A stretch of 10,000 nt of DNA, from NCBI GenBank assembly GCA_905221605.1, contig CAJNDS010002676.1, positions 307,501 through 317,500 on the forward strand. Direction: 5' to 3'. Shown piece by piece: positions 1 to 8,200 of this stretch. Within the stretch, counting starts at the first letter, position 1; every line of letters begins with the position of its first letter. A program made the translations under genes and the position numbers. The DNA is from Symbiodinium natans. Lineage: Eukaryota > Sar > Dinophyceae > Suessiales > Symbiodiniaceae. The notes under the pieces are model-generated. The model searched no databases, had not been told where the DNA came from, and saw only the letters and a program-made list of their open reading frames with translations.

Positions 1-420
1 ATAGGCTTCGGCTTGCAGCGTGGATCTACAGACCCTACGCACTTTCCTTGAGGCGTAACTGATGAGGTGCATATGCCCTTCATCTGATGAGATCAAACTG
101 GGGGTTCCAAGGGCATTCAACCTAGCTCCTTGGCTTCGGTAAGGTTCCACAGAATCCTCACCTTTGACCTTCATCACCTGACTCTCATTTGCATGGCTGG
201 CGTCAGTGATGACACACGAAATAAGGTTGTCCCAATCCAGAACGTTTGCTCTGAAAGTCAAACCTCTATCCGGCGTCGCTAACGCATAGTCGACGGCTTT
301 GTTCGCCTCTCGAAGGTCTGCTACAATTCCTCCTGCGCTAGCGGACTGCATTCGACTTACTCGATATGCTAAGTCCGGACGACATTGCCTCGCCACCCAA
401 GACAGACTTCCTGCTACGCT
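1..420 (-). other. RNase H domain, truncated by the window edge
   Basis: The connection reads SVAGSLSWVARQCRPDLAYR (about 420-361), which joins reverse transcriptase to RNase H in Copia elements. Next come SCVITDASHANES (Asp in the first catalytic position, about 217-179) and SYASRKVRRVCRSTLQAEAY (60-1), with the catalytic Glu in QAEAY at the very edge. The rest of the domain is outside the window. Confidence 0.9.
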
Positions 421-3324
421 TTTTAGCTGTAGCTTGTCTTTATCAGTCAAGGGCTCACCGGGTTTTCGTTTAGGGGCAATAAAAATCCTCCTAACTTTCA
501 ATGTCGTTTCTTTGCAGGTGACAGTGATAGTGTAATCATCTGCCTGGGAAACTTCCTTCCCGCAGTAACGGAAAGTTTTTCGCTCTACTTTTCCGCACGA
601 AAACTCCTTCAGCAATTCCTCGATGACAGGCTCTGCTTCTGGCTCGGCTGCCCACAGCAGGTCATCTACGCGTGTGCAAAGTAGCGCAATAATACGTCCC
701 TCGTTGTTGCGGAGAACATAAAGTGCTTTGAAAATGGCGTTTTCCAGAAAACCTCTTTTCTGCGCACTGGTCTTGAGACGTTTCCAAAACTTACGTCCTC
801 CGTCATGAGTCCCGTACACGGGTACCCTTGCCAGAAACCTTCGCTCTGGGGGCTCCCCTGGGAGTCCTCCCTTTGGCTGTCTGAGGATTAGTACTCTGTC
901 TAATTCCTCTCCTTGAAAATAGGCATTTGTGATGTCGGCTGAGCCTATTCTCACCTTCCGCGAAGCGGCGAAGCTGAATATCAAATTCTGAGCTTCGATA
1001 TCTGCCGTCGGAGAATCCGATCGGATATCCCCAGACTCCAAATCTCCTCTGGTGACGAGTCGACTTTTATGCCGTACTTCAATATCTGGTTGCGTGCCTC
1101 TAAGTGCATCGTTCTTATCTGTGTCAACCCACTTGAGCGGTACTTCCTCATGGCCTTCATCTTTAAGCTTCTGGTACTGCTCTTCATCGAGATCAAGTGC
1201 AGCGTTAAACTCTTTCCACTTGTCCCATTCGACCTTACGGGATCCGTCGATTCCCTTTTGCAACTCTGGTGAACACTTTTCGTATGTGAACACCTTGTTC
1301 TGCGCAGCTTTCTTCTTGTTAGAATAGCTGCTCCTTTTCTTCAACCACTTCCGGGCGCTTTCTGAGTCTATTCGATCGGCCACAAAAGCTCTATACTTGT
1401 TGCACTCTTTCGATCCATACGTGGGAATCTTAAACTGTGCCAATAAAGCATCAGCTGTGTCCTCTTCTTCGGGAACCGGAATGTCCGCCGCGTCAAGTTG
1501 CGGACCATTCTCTGCTACGGCTTCCACCGTATGCTCATCCATCTGTTGAGCGTCTTCTACTTCGGGTTCTTCTATCGTGGGCTCTACACGGGGCTCTGCC
1601 CGTGACTCTTCAGGAGTAAGTCCCACTCTCCTTCTCACTGTCCTCAATCCTTCCAAAGGATTTGAGCGTATGGCAGAAGACGGACGTGCAGAGTCACTGT
1701 CCTCTTCATCGTCTGCATCACTGTCGTGCGCTCGTGCATCGACAAATCGCTGCTGCTCTCTCTCAGATTCTAGGTGTTCGTACTGTAAGTTGCCTTTACT
1801 CAAAATCTGATAAGCTAGAACTTCCGCCGAAGTACACGGTCGGAGTTTGCCTAAACTAGTTGCTACGGGCACGCCTCTGTGCGTTACCCAGACGGTCTTC
1901 CCATCAAAACCAATGATGCGGGAAACTCCACTCCAGCTAGGCACACCGCTCGAGTCTCTTTCGATTCGGTAGCACACCAAGTCTCCTGCGGAGTACTTGC
2001 CTGGTAGTGGTCCCGACTTGCGCAGCACGGCGGCTCTAGCTCGCCTTGAAGTATCTGCCTGTAGGTACGCTCTTCTCGCAGTGTGGCGGTACTCTATGCT
2101 GCGTCCAAATGCTGTGGAGGGGTCCATCGCTCCACTGAGTACTCCTAGCTGACCTAGTTCATCTTCATCCAAGAGATGTCCTATGCCTCTAGGTTGCCTT
2201 CCAAGTACCCATTGCGACGGGGAAAATCCTCCGTGTCTCACAAATTCATTCTTGGCAACTTGGCATTCTGTCATAGCTGCTTTCACCTGTTCTTTACCTT
2301 GCAGGTGGTGCTGTCTGCACACTCTTCGGTAGGCTCTTTTAATGATACCTCCGTGCCTTTCACATCTTCCGATGTGTTCTGGACTTTCAAGACCGGCTTG
2401 CCTCAACACAACGCCATGTTGCGAAAGTCCGGTTGCAAATGCACCGCGATTGTGCAATCCCCGATCTGTTGAAACAGATTCGGGCCATCCAGCCCACTGT
2501 ACCCAGTGTCTCTGGAACTTTTTCAAACACTGCGCGCTGGTAGGTTGTCCTTCTCCTACCCTGACCAACGCAACAACTTGGTAACAAGTACCTACACATA
2601 TCATGTTAAGAAACTGATATTTGGTTCTGTCCGAATCCTGAACCTCGAACACATCAATTGAAACTTCCTTGTTAAAAACATAGGAAGGTGGTGCGGAAAC
2701 AGGGTGAGTCTTCGGGATCTCTTGTGAAACAGCACATGTAGGGCACCTGAATGCTTTTGCCGCCCTAATCATATCGTCCGAAGCTCCTGAACCTCTCAAA
2801 ACCTGCAATAAAACTTCCTTTGGCTTGTGTGACATCATGTTGTGAAGTCGCCTAATTGCGATCCTCACCTTCCTAGGAACCTTAGCCCACTCCCTACGCC
2901 TTTCGGCCTCATCCTTAGGGAAACCGGCGAGGGGTAAGGTATCCAACAAGTCATCCTCATGATCTTGCATCAGGTCAACAAAGTTGAGGTCCAAACCTTC
3001 AACATCCTCCCCTAAAGGAACAGTGTCAAGAGTACCCAACTCCATATGATCTTCAATCAAAGCTTCAACAGGGAACGCAACATGAAGATCGTGATCATGA
3101 AGAGTCTCTTCCAAAACATCAACAATCAGCCGACTGAAACCTTCGTGAGTGTGTATCGTGTCAATGCTTATCGGGGCATAGTAGCGACTATGATCCTGAC
3201 TAGCCCACACAGAAAGGGTCTCCCCCAAGCCTTGGTTACTAGTGCCTATACAAAGGTCACCTCTAGCGTAGTAAAGTTCAAAACTTTTACTGTCGTCCCT
3301 TTCCAACCTTCCAAATCTTTCCAC
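1..3324 (-). CDS. pol: Pol: integrase, reverse transcriptase, RNase H (partial, runs off left edge)
   Basis: I translated all 1108 codons from 3324 to 1 and found no stop. The frame follows TAG 3327-3325 and its first Met is at 3045-3043, so it is probably made as part of a fusion. Order: acidic lead-in (about 3150-2900); HHCC zinc domain (2844-2734); DDE integrase core (about 2700-2230); integrase C-terminal domain (about 2010-1800); acidic disordered linker (about 1780-1440); reverse transcriptase (about 1130-440); RNase H (about 420 to the edge). Integrase inserts the cDNA into the host chromosome; reverse transcriptase and RNase H make it from the RNA. All catalytic residues checked are present. 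Pol is in the same frame as Gag-protease. The stop codon and 3' LTR must lie left of position 1. Confidence 0.93.
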   Translation of the reverse strand, partial: MERFGRLERDDSKSFELYYARGDLCIGTSNQGLGETLSVWASQDHSRYYAPISIDTIHTHEGFSRLIVDVLEETLHDHDLHVAFPVEALIEDHMELGTLDTVPLGEDVEGLDLNFVDLMQDHEDDLLDTLPLAGFPKDEAERRREWAKVPRKVRIAIRRLHNMMSHKPKEVLLQVLRGSGASDDMIRAAKAFRCPTCAVSQEIPKTHPVSAPPSYVFNKEVSIDVFEVQDSDRTKYQFLNMICVGTCYQVVALVRVGEGQPTSAQCLKKFQRHWVQWAGWPESVSTDRGLHNRGAFATGLSQHGVVLRQAGLESPEHIGRCERHGGIIKRAYRRVCRQHHLQGKEQVKAAMTECQVAKNEFVRHGGFSPSQWVLGRQPRGIGHLLDEDELGQLGVLSGAMDPSTAFGRSIEYRHTARRAYLQADTSRRARAAVLRKSGPLPGKYSAGDLVCYRIERDSSGVPSWSGVSRIIGFDGKTVWVTHRGVPVATSLGKLRPCTSAEVLAYQILSKGNLQYEHLESEREQQRFVDARAHDSDADDEEDSDSARPSSAIRSNPLEGLRTVRRRVGLTPEESRAEPRVEPTIEEPEVEDAQQMDEHTVEAVAENGPQLDAADIPVPEEEDTADALLAQFKIPTYGSKECNKYRAFVADRIDSESARKWLKKRSSYSNKKKAAQNKVFTYEKCSPELQKGIDGSRKVEWDKWKEFNAALDLDEEQYQKLKDEGHEEVPLKWVDTDKNDALRGTQPDIEVRHKSRLVTRGDLESGDIRSDSPTADIEAQNLIFSFAASRKVRIGSADITNAYFQGEELDRVLILRQPKGGLPGEPPERRFLARVPVYGTHDGGRKFWKRLKTSAQKRGFLENAIFKALYVLRNNEGRIIALLCTRVDDLLWAAEPEAEPVIEELLKEFSCGKVERKTFRYCGKEVSQADDYTITVTCKETTLKVRRIFIAPKRKPGEPLTDKDKLQLKSVAGSLSWVARQCRPDLAYRVSRMQSASAGGIVADLREANKAVDYALATPDRGLTFRANVLDWDNLISCVITDASHANESQVMKVKGEDSVEPYRSQGARLNALGTPSLISSDEGHMHLISYASRKVRRVCRSTLQAEAY
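440..1130 (-). other. Copia reverse transcriptase domain
   Basis: The domain starts at KWVDTDKND (about 1131-1105), followed by HKSRLVTRGDLE, then SADITNAYFQGEELDRVLIL, with the first catalytic Asp at 936-934. VPVYGTHDGGRKFWKRL and RVDDLLWA (the two catalytic Asp at 666-661) follow. The position normally held by Tyr, Phe or His before VDD is Arg (codon CGC). A single A-to-G change from CAC (His) would explain it. Confidence 0.92.
1800..2010 (-). other. Integrase C-terminal SH3-like domain
   Basis: The segment has SAGDLVCYRIERD, then SWSGVSRIIGFDGKTVWVTH, then VATSLGKLRPCTSAE. A G-D-x-V-x-Y strand, a W-x-G-x-x-x-(I/V)-I-G turn, VWV and a closing LRP are the usual layout of the small beta-barrel after the integrase core in many protist and fungal elements. 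It probably binds DNA. Confidence 0.7.
2230..2844 (-). other. Integrase HHCC zinc domain and DDE catalytic core
   Basis: The zinc domain is RLHNMMSHKP (His at 2844-2842 and 2829-2827) followed by CPTC (Cys at 2745-2743 and 2736-2734). Core residues: first Asp in VSIDVFEV (2655-2653), second Asp in VSTDRGLHN (2466-2464), Glu in GRCERHGG (2361-2359). The two Asp are 63 residues apart, and 34 residues separate the second Asp from the Glu, close to the usual D-X35-E. All are intact, so this enzyme may be functional. Confidence 0.9.
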
Positions 3325-3797
3325 CTAACTGAACCCACTTCGTCTAAAACGCAAACGCACATTTCTCTCTGCGTGAGCAAGTCCTGTAGCCACTCCGAGG
3401 CGGTCTCTGAGAGCTGCTTGGCGCAGTCTCCCGGAAACAAAACTAAGAGTAGGTCTGGGTGAAACGATTGGATCTGTTGGGACACTTTATGCCTCCAACT
3501 CGCAGTCTCATACCCGGCCAGATCTGGTCCGGGGTCTGCTGCTTTCATTTCGGCCTCCTCAAAAGGTCCGAACCATTGCCCAAGAAGGAATACCTTTCTT
3601 GGTTCTTCAGGGGTCGTAAACGATCCCCTCAACTCCTTCCATAGCAGCGAATCTCGCTTGCTCATTTGTCGAGAGCCTTTCTCAAAGGTCTCTCTTTCCT
3701 TTGTGCCCATTACAGGCGCTCCAGGGTATATCGATGGCGTGGAGTAGTAGGCAGAGCAAAACTGCGAACCATCGTATACCTCACTTTCGTCAAAGAG
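3246..3797 (-). pseudogene. Continuation ORF after in-frame TGA; possible remnant enzyme domain
   Basis: After TGA 3800-3798 the same frame stays open for 183 codons to TAG 3248-3246; the first Met is at 3710. Composition is continuous with the preceding ORF, which suggests that the TGA interrupts one longer coding unit. The middle has GYETASWRHKVSQQIQSFHP, then DLLLVLFPGDCAKQ and a helix LSETASEWLQDLL. That pattern (hydrophobic strand, Pro/Cys loop, helix) resembles a region before integrase in some protist Copia polyproteins that reads like a degenerate PPC-motif cytosine methyltransferase. This resemblance is from memory and weak. The last 79 nt overlap the pol frame, which lies -1 relative to it. 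Confidence 0.5.
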
Positions 3798-5204
3798 TCA
3801 GCTATGGTTCATTCTCTGGGCGCACAAAACAATTGCTACCCTGTACGTTTTCTCGCTGAACTCCTGAACGTGGGTTGGCCACTCCCATCGCTCTGCCCAC
3901 GACCAGTCGCCTCCTTCCTCGCGCTGAACGAACGTGTTCTTGTACCAGTTCTTCAGCTCGGGCGCGACCTTCGTGGCAGTGTTGTAAGTGCCCGTTTTCA
4001 GGGTCACTCTCACAGGCCCATTCTTTTCCTTCGGGTCCTGTACCCACAGCATTAGCACCGGCTTCTTCGAAGTCCGAGGGTCTCCTTGCCACATCTGGTC
4101 AAGGTAAGCTGAGGTGATCTCGCTTGGTAAGTTCGGATCAATCCCCATACCCAGCAGGTCTGACCTCGCACGCTCGTGGTCCTGGTCGTTCCTCACACGA
4201 CGCTGCTGGCTTTCGCGAGACTCTCGCGCGTCCCTACGCTCCTGGTACTCCCTGGCTTCCTCCTCGCGGCTCTTGCGTGGCGTGTTCCGGACGTCTCGAC
4301 GATCGTCCCAATGCCACTTCTTCCTAACTGGGGTTGCGCTTCGCCCATACCCCCGAGCGCTCCTGGATCGGGGATTATCCCTCGATCCTGCGGCAGCTGA
4401 GCCTAGACTGCGGCCCCGCATGCTGTCTCGCACGTCTCTGGTGCCGAAGTCAGGCGTCGCCTCGTCGAGCTCATCAACCATTTCGGTGGCTGCCCTAAGA
4501 GACTTCTCGAGGTATTCTGCGTTGAAACCCTCGATGTCCAGTCTACGCAAACGTAAGACTGCTTCGAGGATCTGGCGAGCTTGCTTCTCGTCCAGATACT
4601 TGCGGGCGACCGTACCCATAGCCAACACCAAGCTGTCCGAATACTTGCGGATCAGCGTATCCGGCTTTGTTAGGGCGTCCGGTTGAAAAACCTGGACGAT
4701 CCTGTGGATGAAGATGTACGCGATGCGCTCCAAGTCCCGGTGGTCTTCCTCAATCAAATCGGAGAAGTCGTGGTAGTGTTCTGGGACGCCACTGGTTCCC
4801 AACAAGTCGTCATCGGAGCTCGTTAACGAGTCTCCGGCCTCCGCCTTGCGGGCTCCTTTCTTCGCGCTCGCGTTTGCTGCATGCGCCTTCTTCTTGTCCT
4901 TTTCGGTGTCCTTGACATCCGCAGAGGTCGAAGCCTTTCCTTCTCTCTCCGGCGTGCCTCCGTCTTTCGGCATCGCCTTTGGCGTGGCCCCCGTGCCGGG
5001 AGTCAGCTGCTGATCTCCCTGCTTCGGGGCGGACGAAGAAGGTGTAGAGGCATCACCTCTCCCGTCCTTTCGCACCCAAGTTCCTGCTGGTGTGCGACTT
5101 CTTCCCTTCACTGGCGTTCTTGAGGGGTCGAAGAAACCCTTCCATTGCTTGACGACGTAGGCCTCCATCTCCTCAAGGATTTCCTTTGTCGTCACTCTCG
5201 ACAT
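3798..5204 (-). CDS. Charged protein of unknown function between protease and integrase
   Basis: The frame encodes 468 residues from ATG 5204-5202; an in-frame ATG at 5291-5289 would add 29 residues, but those overlap the RapZ-C-like domain in another frame, so the shorter start is preferred. Layout: N-terminal helix (EILEEMEAYVV); a Ser/Thr/Pro/Lys-rich low-complexity region (about 5100-4830); a helical core (about 4780-4480, with RIAYIFIHRIVQVF, KYLDEKQARQILEAVLRLRR and YLEKSLRAATEMVDELDE); an Arg/Glu/Asp-rich, SR-like stretch (about 4440-4180); and a compact C-terminal region rich in Trp (about 4110-3810). It recalls a Gag or chaperone-like nucleic-acid-binding protein, but no family is recognised. 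It lies in the +1 frame relative to Gag-protease and might be made by reinitiation or by frameshifting. It ends at TGA 3800-3798. Confidence 0.7.
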   Translation of the reverse strand: MSRVTTKEILEEMEAYVVKQWKGFFDPSRTPVKGRSRTPAGTWVRKDGRGDASTPSSSAPKQGDQQLTPGTGATPKAMPKDGGTPEREGKASTSADVKDTEKDKKKAHAANASAKKGARKAEAGDSLTSSDDDLLGTSGVPEHYHDFSDLIEEDHRDLERIAYIFIHRIVQVFQPDALTKPDTLIRKYSDSLVLAMGTVARKYLDEKQARQILEAVLRLRRLDIEGFNAEYLEKSLRAATEMVDELDEATPDFGTRDVRDSMRGRSLGSAAAGSRDNPRSRSARGYGRSATPVRKKWHWDDRRDVRNTPRKSREEEAREYQERRDARESRESQQRRVRNDQDHERARSDLLGMGIDPNLPSEITSAYLDQMWQGDPRTSKKPVLMLWVQDPKEKNGPVRVTLKTGTYNTATKVAPELKNWYKNTFVQREEGGDWSWAERWEWPTHVQEFSEKTYRVAIVLCAQRMNHS

Positions 5205-8200
5205 GTCTGCATCTTGTGCAGCCTTGGCATGTTTTATGCCAATTGACTGTTCTCGACACGTCCAAATATCCAGCACAGATGCCATAGACATTCTCTAGTA
5301 CGACTTGCACAAGGTGTCTCATGGCTACACTCCTGTGCTTTCCCCCGGTGCACAAGAAAAGGATGATGATCTTGTCACCATCTTTCGATCGTCGGATAAT
5401 CCGATCGATCTGCTTTGCAATTTCTTCCCAAAGGGATAGAAAAGTCTTGCTGTAGACGGTGTGGTGCAGGTTCTCCGGGTACGTCCCGATATGATCCCGG
5501 TAATTCTTCGGGTCTGGGATGTCCCTTACATCCAAGATCACAAGGTGATCGTCCGATTTCACTTCCTCTGTGATAATCGGGTAGTTCTTCCTCAAACTTC
5601 TCTTCACCAATTCAAGATTCTTCGGAAGTGCGACCGAAAATCGGTTCGCGTGGATTCTGTCCACCGCGTCGGTGAGTTCCTTACTCACTTTGGAACTTTC
5701 CGCGCCTACGTCTAGCGTCCACACTCCTGCCGACATCAAAACGATGTTCGGCTTTGTATCGGCTATCATGTAGGCTCTCTGAACCGGTGAGGCGCTCCTC
5801 AAGGCCATAACGGTCCTTGAAGGTGACTGGTGTCCGACCTTTGGCAGGTTCGGATACTCTTCCAGTCTGAACTCCTGATGTCCTTCGGCCAAGTCCTTCT
5901 CGAACTGGTCGATTCGGATCATCAGTAGTCCGGTTCGGCTGTTCTTGAACAACCTCAAGCTTTGACCTGGGTAGTCGGCTAGTTGAACTAGTCCGGCTCT
6001 CACGTCCTTCCTTAGGCCTAGCTTCTGCTGCACTTGCAACGAGAGAAGGAGCGGAAAGTCTTGCCCCCCAATCTCATTGCTTGCCACGCTGCCATTCCAA
6101 GACAGCTGAGATGGCTCCATCGCCAGAGCGATTGGAAACACCAATCTCTGCGTGGCCTCTGCACCTCCGATTCCACGGTAGGTGCCCACGGTAAGTGGTG
6201 CAGCTTTCGCTCGGAAGCCAAGCTTCTCGAGCTTCTTTTCTGCGTCTATACGCCATTTCTCCCCGTGACAGGTGGAGTTGCAACCTTCATCGAGCATGGC
6301 GTAGACATGGTCGTCCCTAAGGGGATCGACCTCCTCGAGCTGCTCCAACACAGGCTCGGGCGTTTCCACCGCCATAAAGGCGTGCGGTGGATATCCTGGA
6401 GGACTGCCCCTCTCAGGAAGCTGAGGCGCTGTCGGCCTCTGCGGGGTCCTAGGCGGCGTCCTAGGGGCCAAAACGGCTGCGGCGGCAGAGGCGTGAGCGG
6501 GAGTTCCTGGAGGACTTCTTCCTACGGGATTTAGGGCCTGTGCTTGGAGATCCCTCCTAGCGAAACCTGAGCTACTACTAGCCGTCCCTAAAACTTGCTG
6601 AGTGGCTTGGCTTGCTACTACAAAATCAACAGAGTCACTCAACATGCTCAGAAGTTCCTGCGAGGAAGTGCTCTCTACTCTCGTGAGGTATCTATTCATG
6701 TTCTTCACAAAATGCTTGATTACCTCGCCTGCCTCCATCTGCGTAAGAGGTGTGTCCTGAAGCGTACGACGGGTGAGGTCCTGAGCCTTCAGGGGTGCCT
6801 GTTGCGCGGCTCTCCCTAGCTCAACCTGTTGCTTGTGGAGCGCCTGCGGCATCTCCTCAACAAAAGTACAACAGTCCAAACACCAGACCTTGTGCACGGC
6901 CTTGGTGGAACCTCTGTTGTCCGTGCGGCTGTGAGGACAAGTCGTCGCATCCCTCGTGGGCTGCGCTTGTGGCCGTGGCTCTGACCATCGGTCGCCACAA
7001 ATCATGCAAGTGGTCTTGATGACCTTGTCATTTGACCCTGCCTTACTAATGGCATGAGCCGGGCATCCGCCTTGGCACGGTCCACGAGGATCCGGCTTCA
7101 GGTTGGCGAGCTTTGACTTGTTCACCTTTCCACCGATGCCTTGTGACAGCATCCAGGCCTTAACAGACTCGAGGTCTCGCGCCTCATAACCTGAAAGAGG
7201 GTATTCCCTTCTTTCGGCCTTTCCACGTGGGAACACGTAGTACATGTTACACCACACAAGGAACTCCTCCAGCGTTCGGCTGGGGTTCTTTTCCTTGATG
7301 CCCCACGTGAAATAGTCAGGGTGTCTCAAAACGACATCCCCGAAGGTGGAACCTCGGTGAACTCCGAACCCAAAAACGGTGTCCGAACCCTCAGGCGGTG
7401 CTTCTAGCAGCTCAAACGACCCATCTGCTTCTTCGAGCTCTTCTTCTTCCTCCGCAAAGTCTCCGGGGTTGAAGAAGCCCGGGTAACCCTCGGGATGCTC
7501 GTGGTCGTCATCCAGCGCCAGAAACATCTGAGGCTTATGCAGTACCTCTGACCCTTCGCTCTCCGAAGATGAGCAACAAAACGAGGTCTGCACGGGCGCG
7601 TCTTTTGTCAAGATCGCGGAGAAATGCGCAGTTCTATCCTTGGTGCCTTGCGTGCTGCTGCCTCCTGAAGATGGCTTGCCTTTGCAATCTCGGTCACCAG
7701 CCCAATGCCCTTTCTTCCCGCACGTGCGACAAACGCTACGTGCCTTGATCTCCTTGAGCTTCGCTTTGCGGTCTTCAATACTCAAACCGCTGGGCTTGGG
7801 CCTGTAGCCGTGGGCATGCTTTCCCATCGGCTTTCCTTTGCCTTTCGCTTTGGAGCGAGCAAAGAAAGCACAAACCTCAGCCTGACAAGCTGAAGCAAGG
7901 AAAGCAATACACTCATCATCATCCAGACTAAAGTCTGGTGTCGAAAGGAATGCTTCCACAACATCCAGCTCTATCTTCTCGGCTGTTGCCTCTCCAAGGG
8001 AATCAGCCATGAAGGCTGAACTGTCCTGGTTATCAGGTACCAGCTCTTCTTCCTCTGCCTCGGGATCCCAAAAGGATTCCCCGGCGTCGTAGGAGTCGAA
8101 GAGGTCCTCAGGCTCTGCCAGATAGGCTGCCCCATGGTGAGTCTGGGCATTCGCCTTTCCTTTGCCAGAACTCTTTGTTCCCTTGTAGGCCATGCCTCTG

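Noticed and set aside
299-535. Plus-strand open frame of 78 codons, and others like it across 1-8994
   Set aside because: They lie opposite Pol, Gag or the unknown ORF, whose minus-strand frames carry clear motifs. Their products are low in recognisable features and rich in Ser/Arg/Leu as expected of antisense frames.
981-1196. Minus-strand 71-codon frame
   Set aside because: It overlaps the reverse transcriptase start in another frame; the correct frame has KWVDTDKND and HKSRLVTRG.
4114-4686. Plus-strand 190-codon open frame
   Set aside because: It is antisense to the Arg/Glu-rich part of the unknown ORF, and its Ser/Arg/Leu-rich make-up mirrors that composition.
5332-5352. A cellular protein tyrosine phosphatase gene
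   Set aside because: CX5R is present but the rest fits RapZ-C better, and the segment is in frame within the Gag-protease polyprotein.
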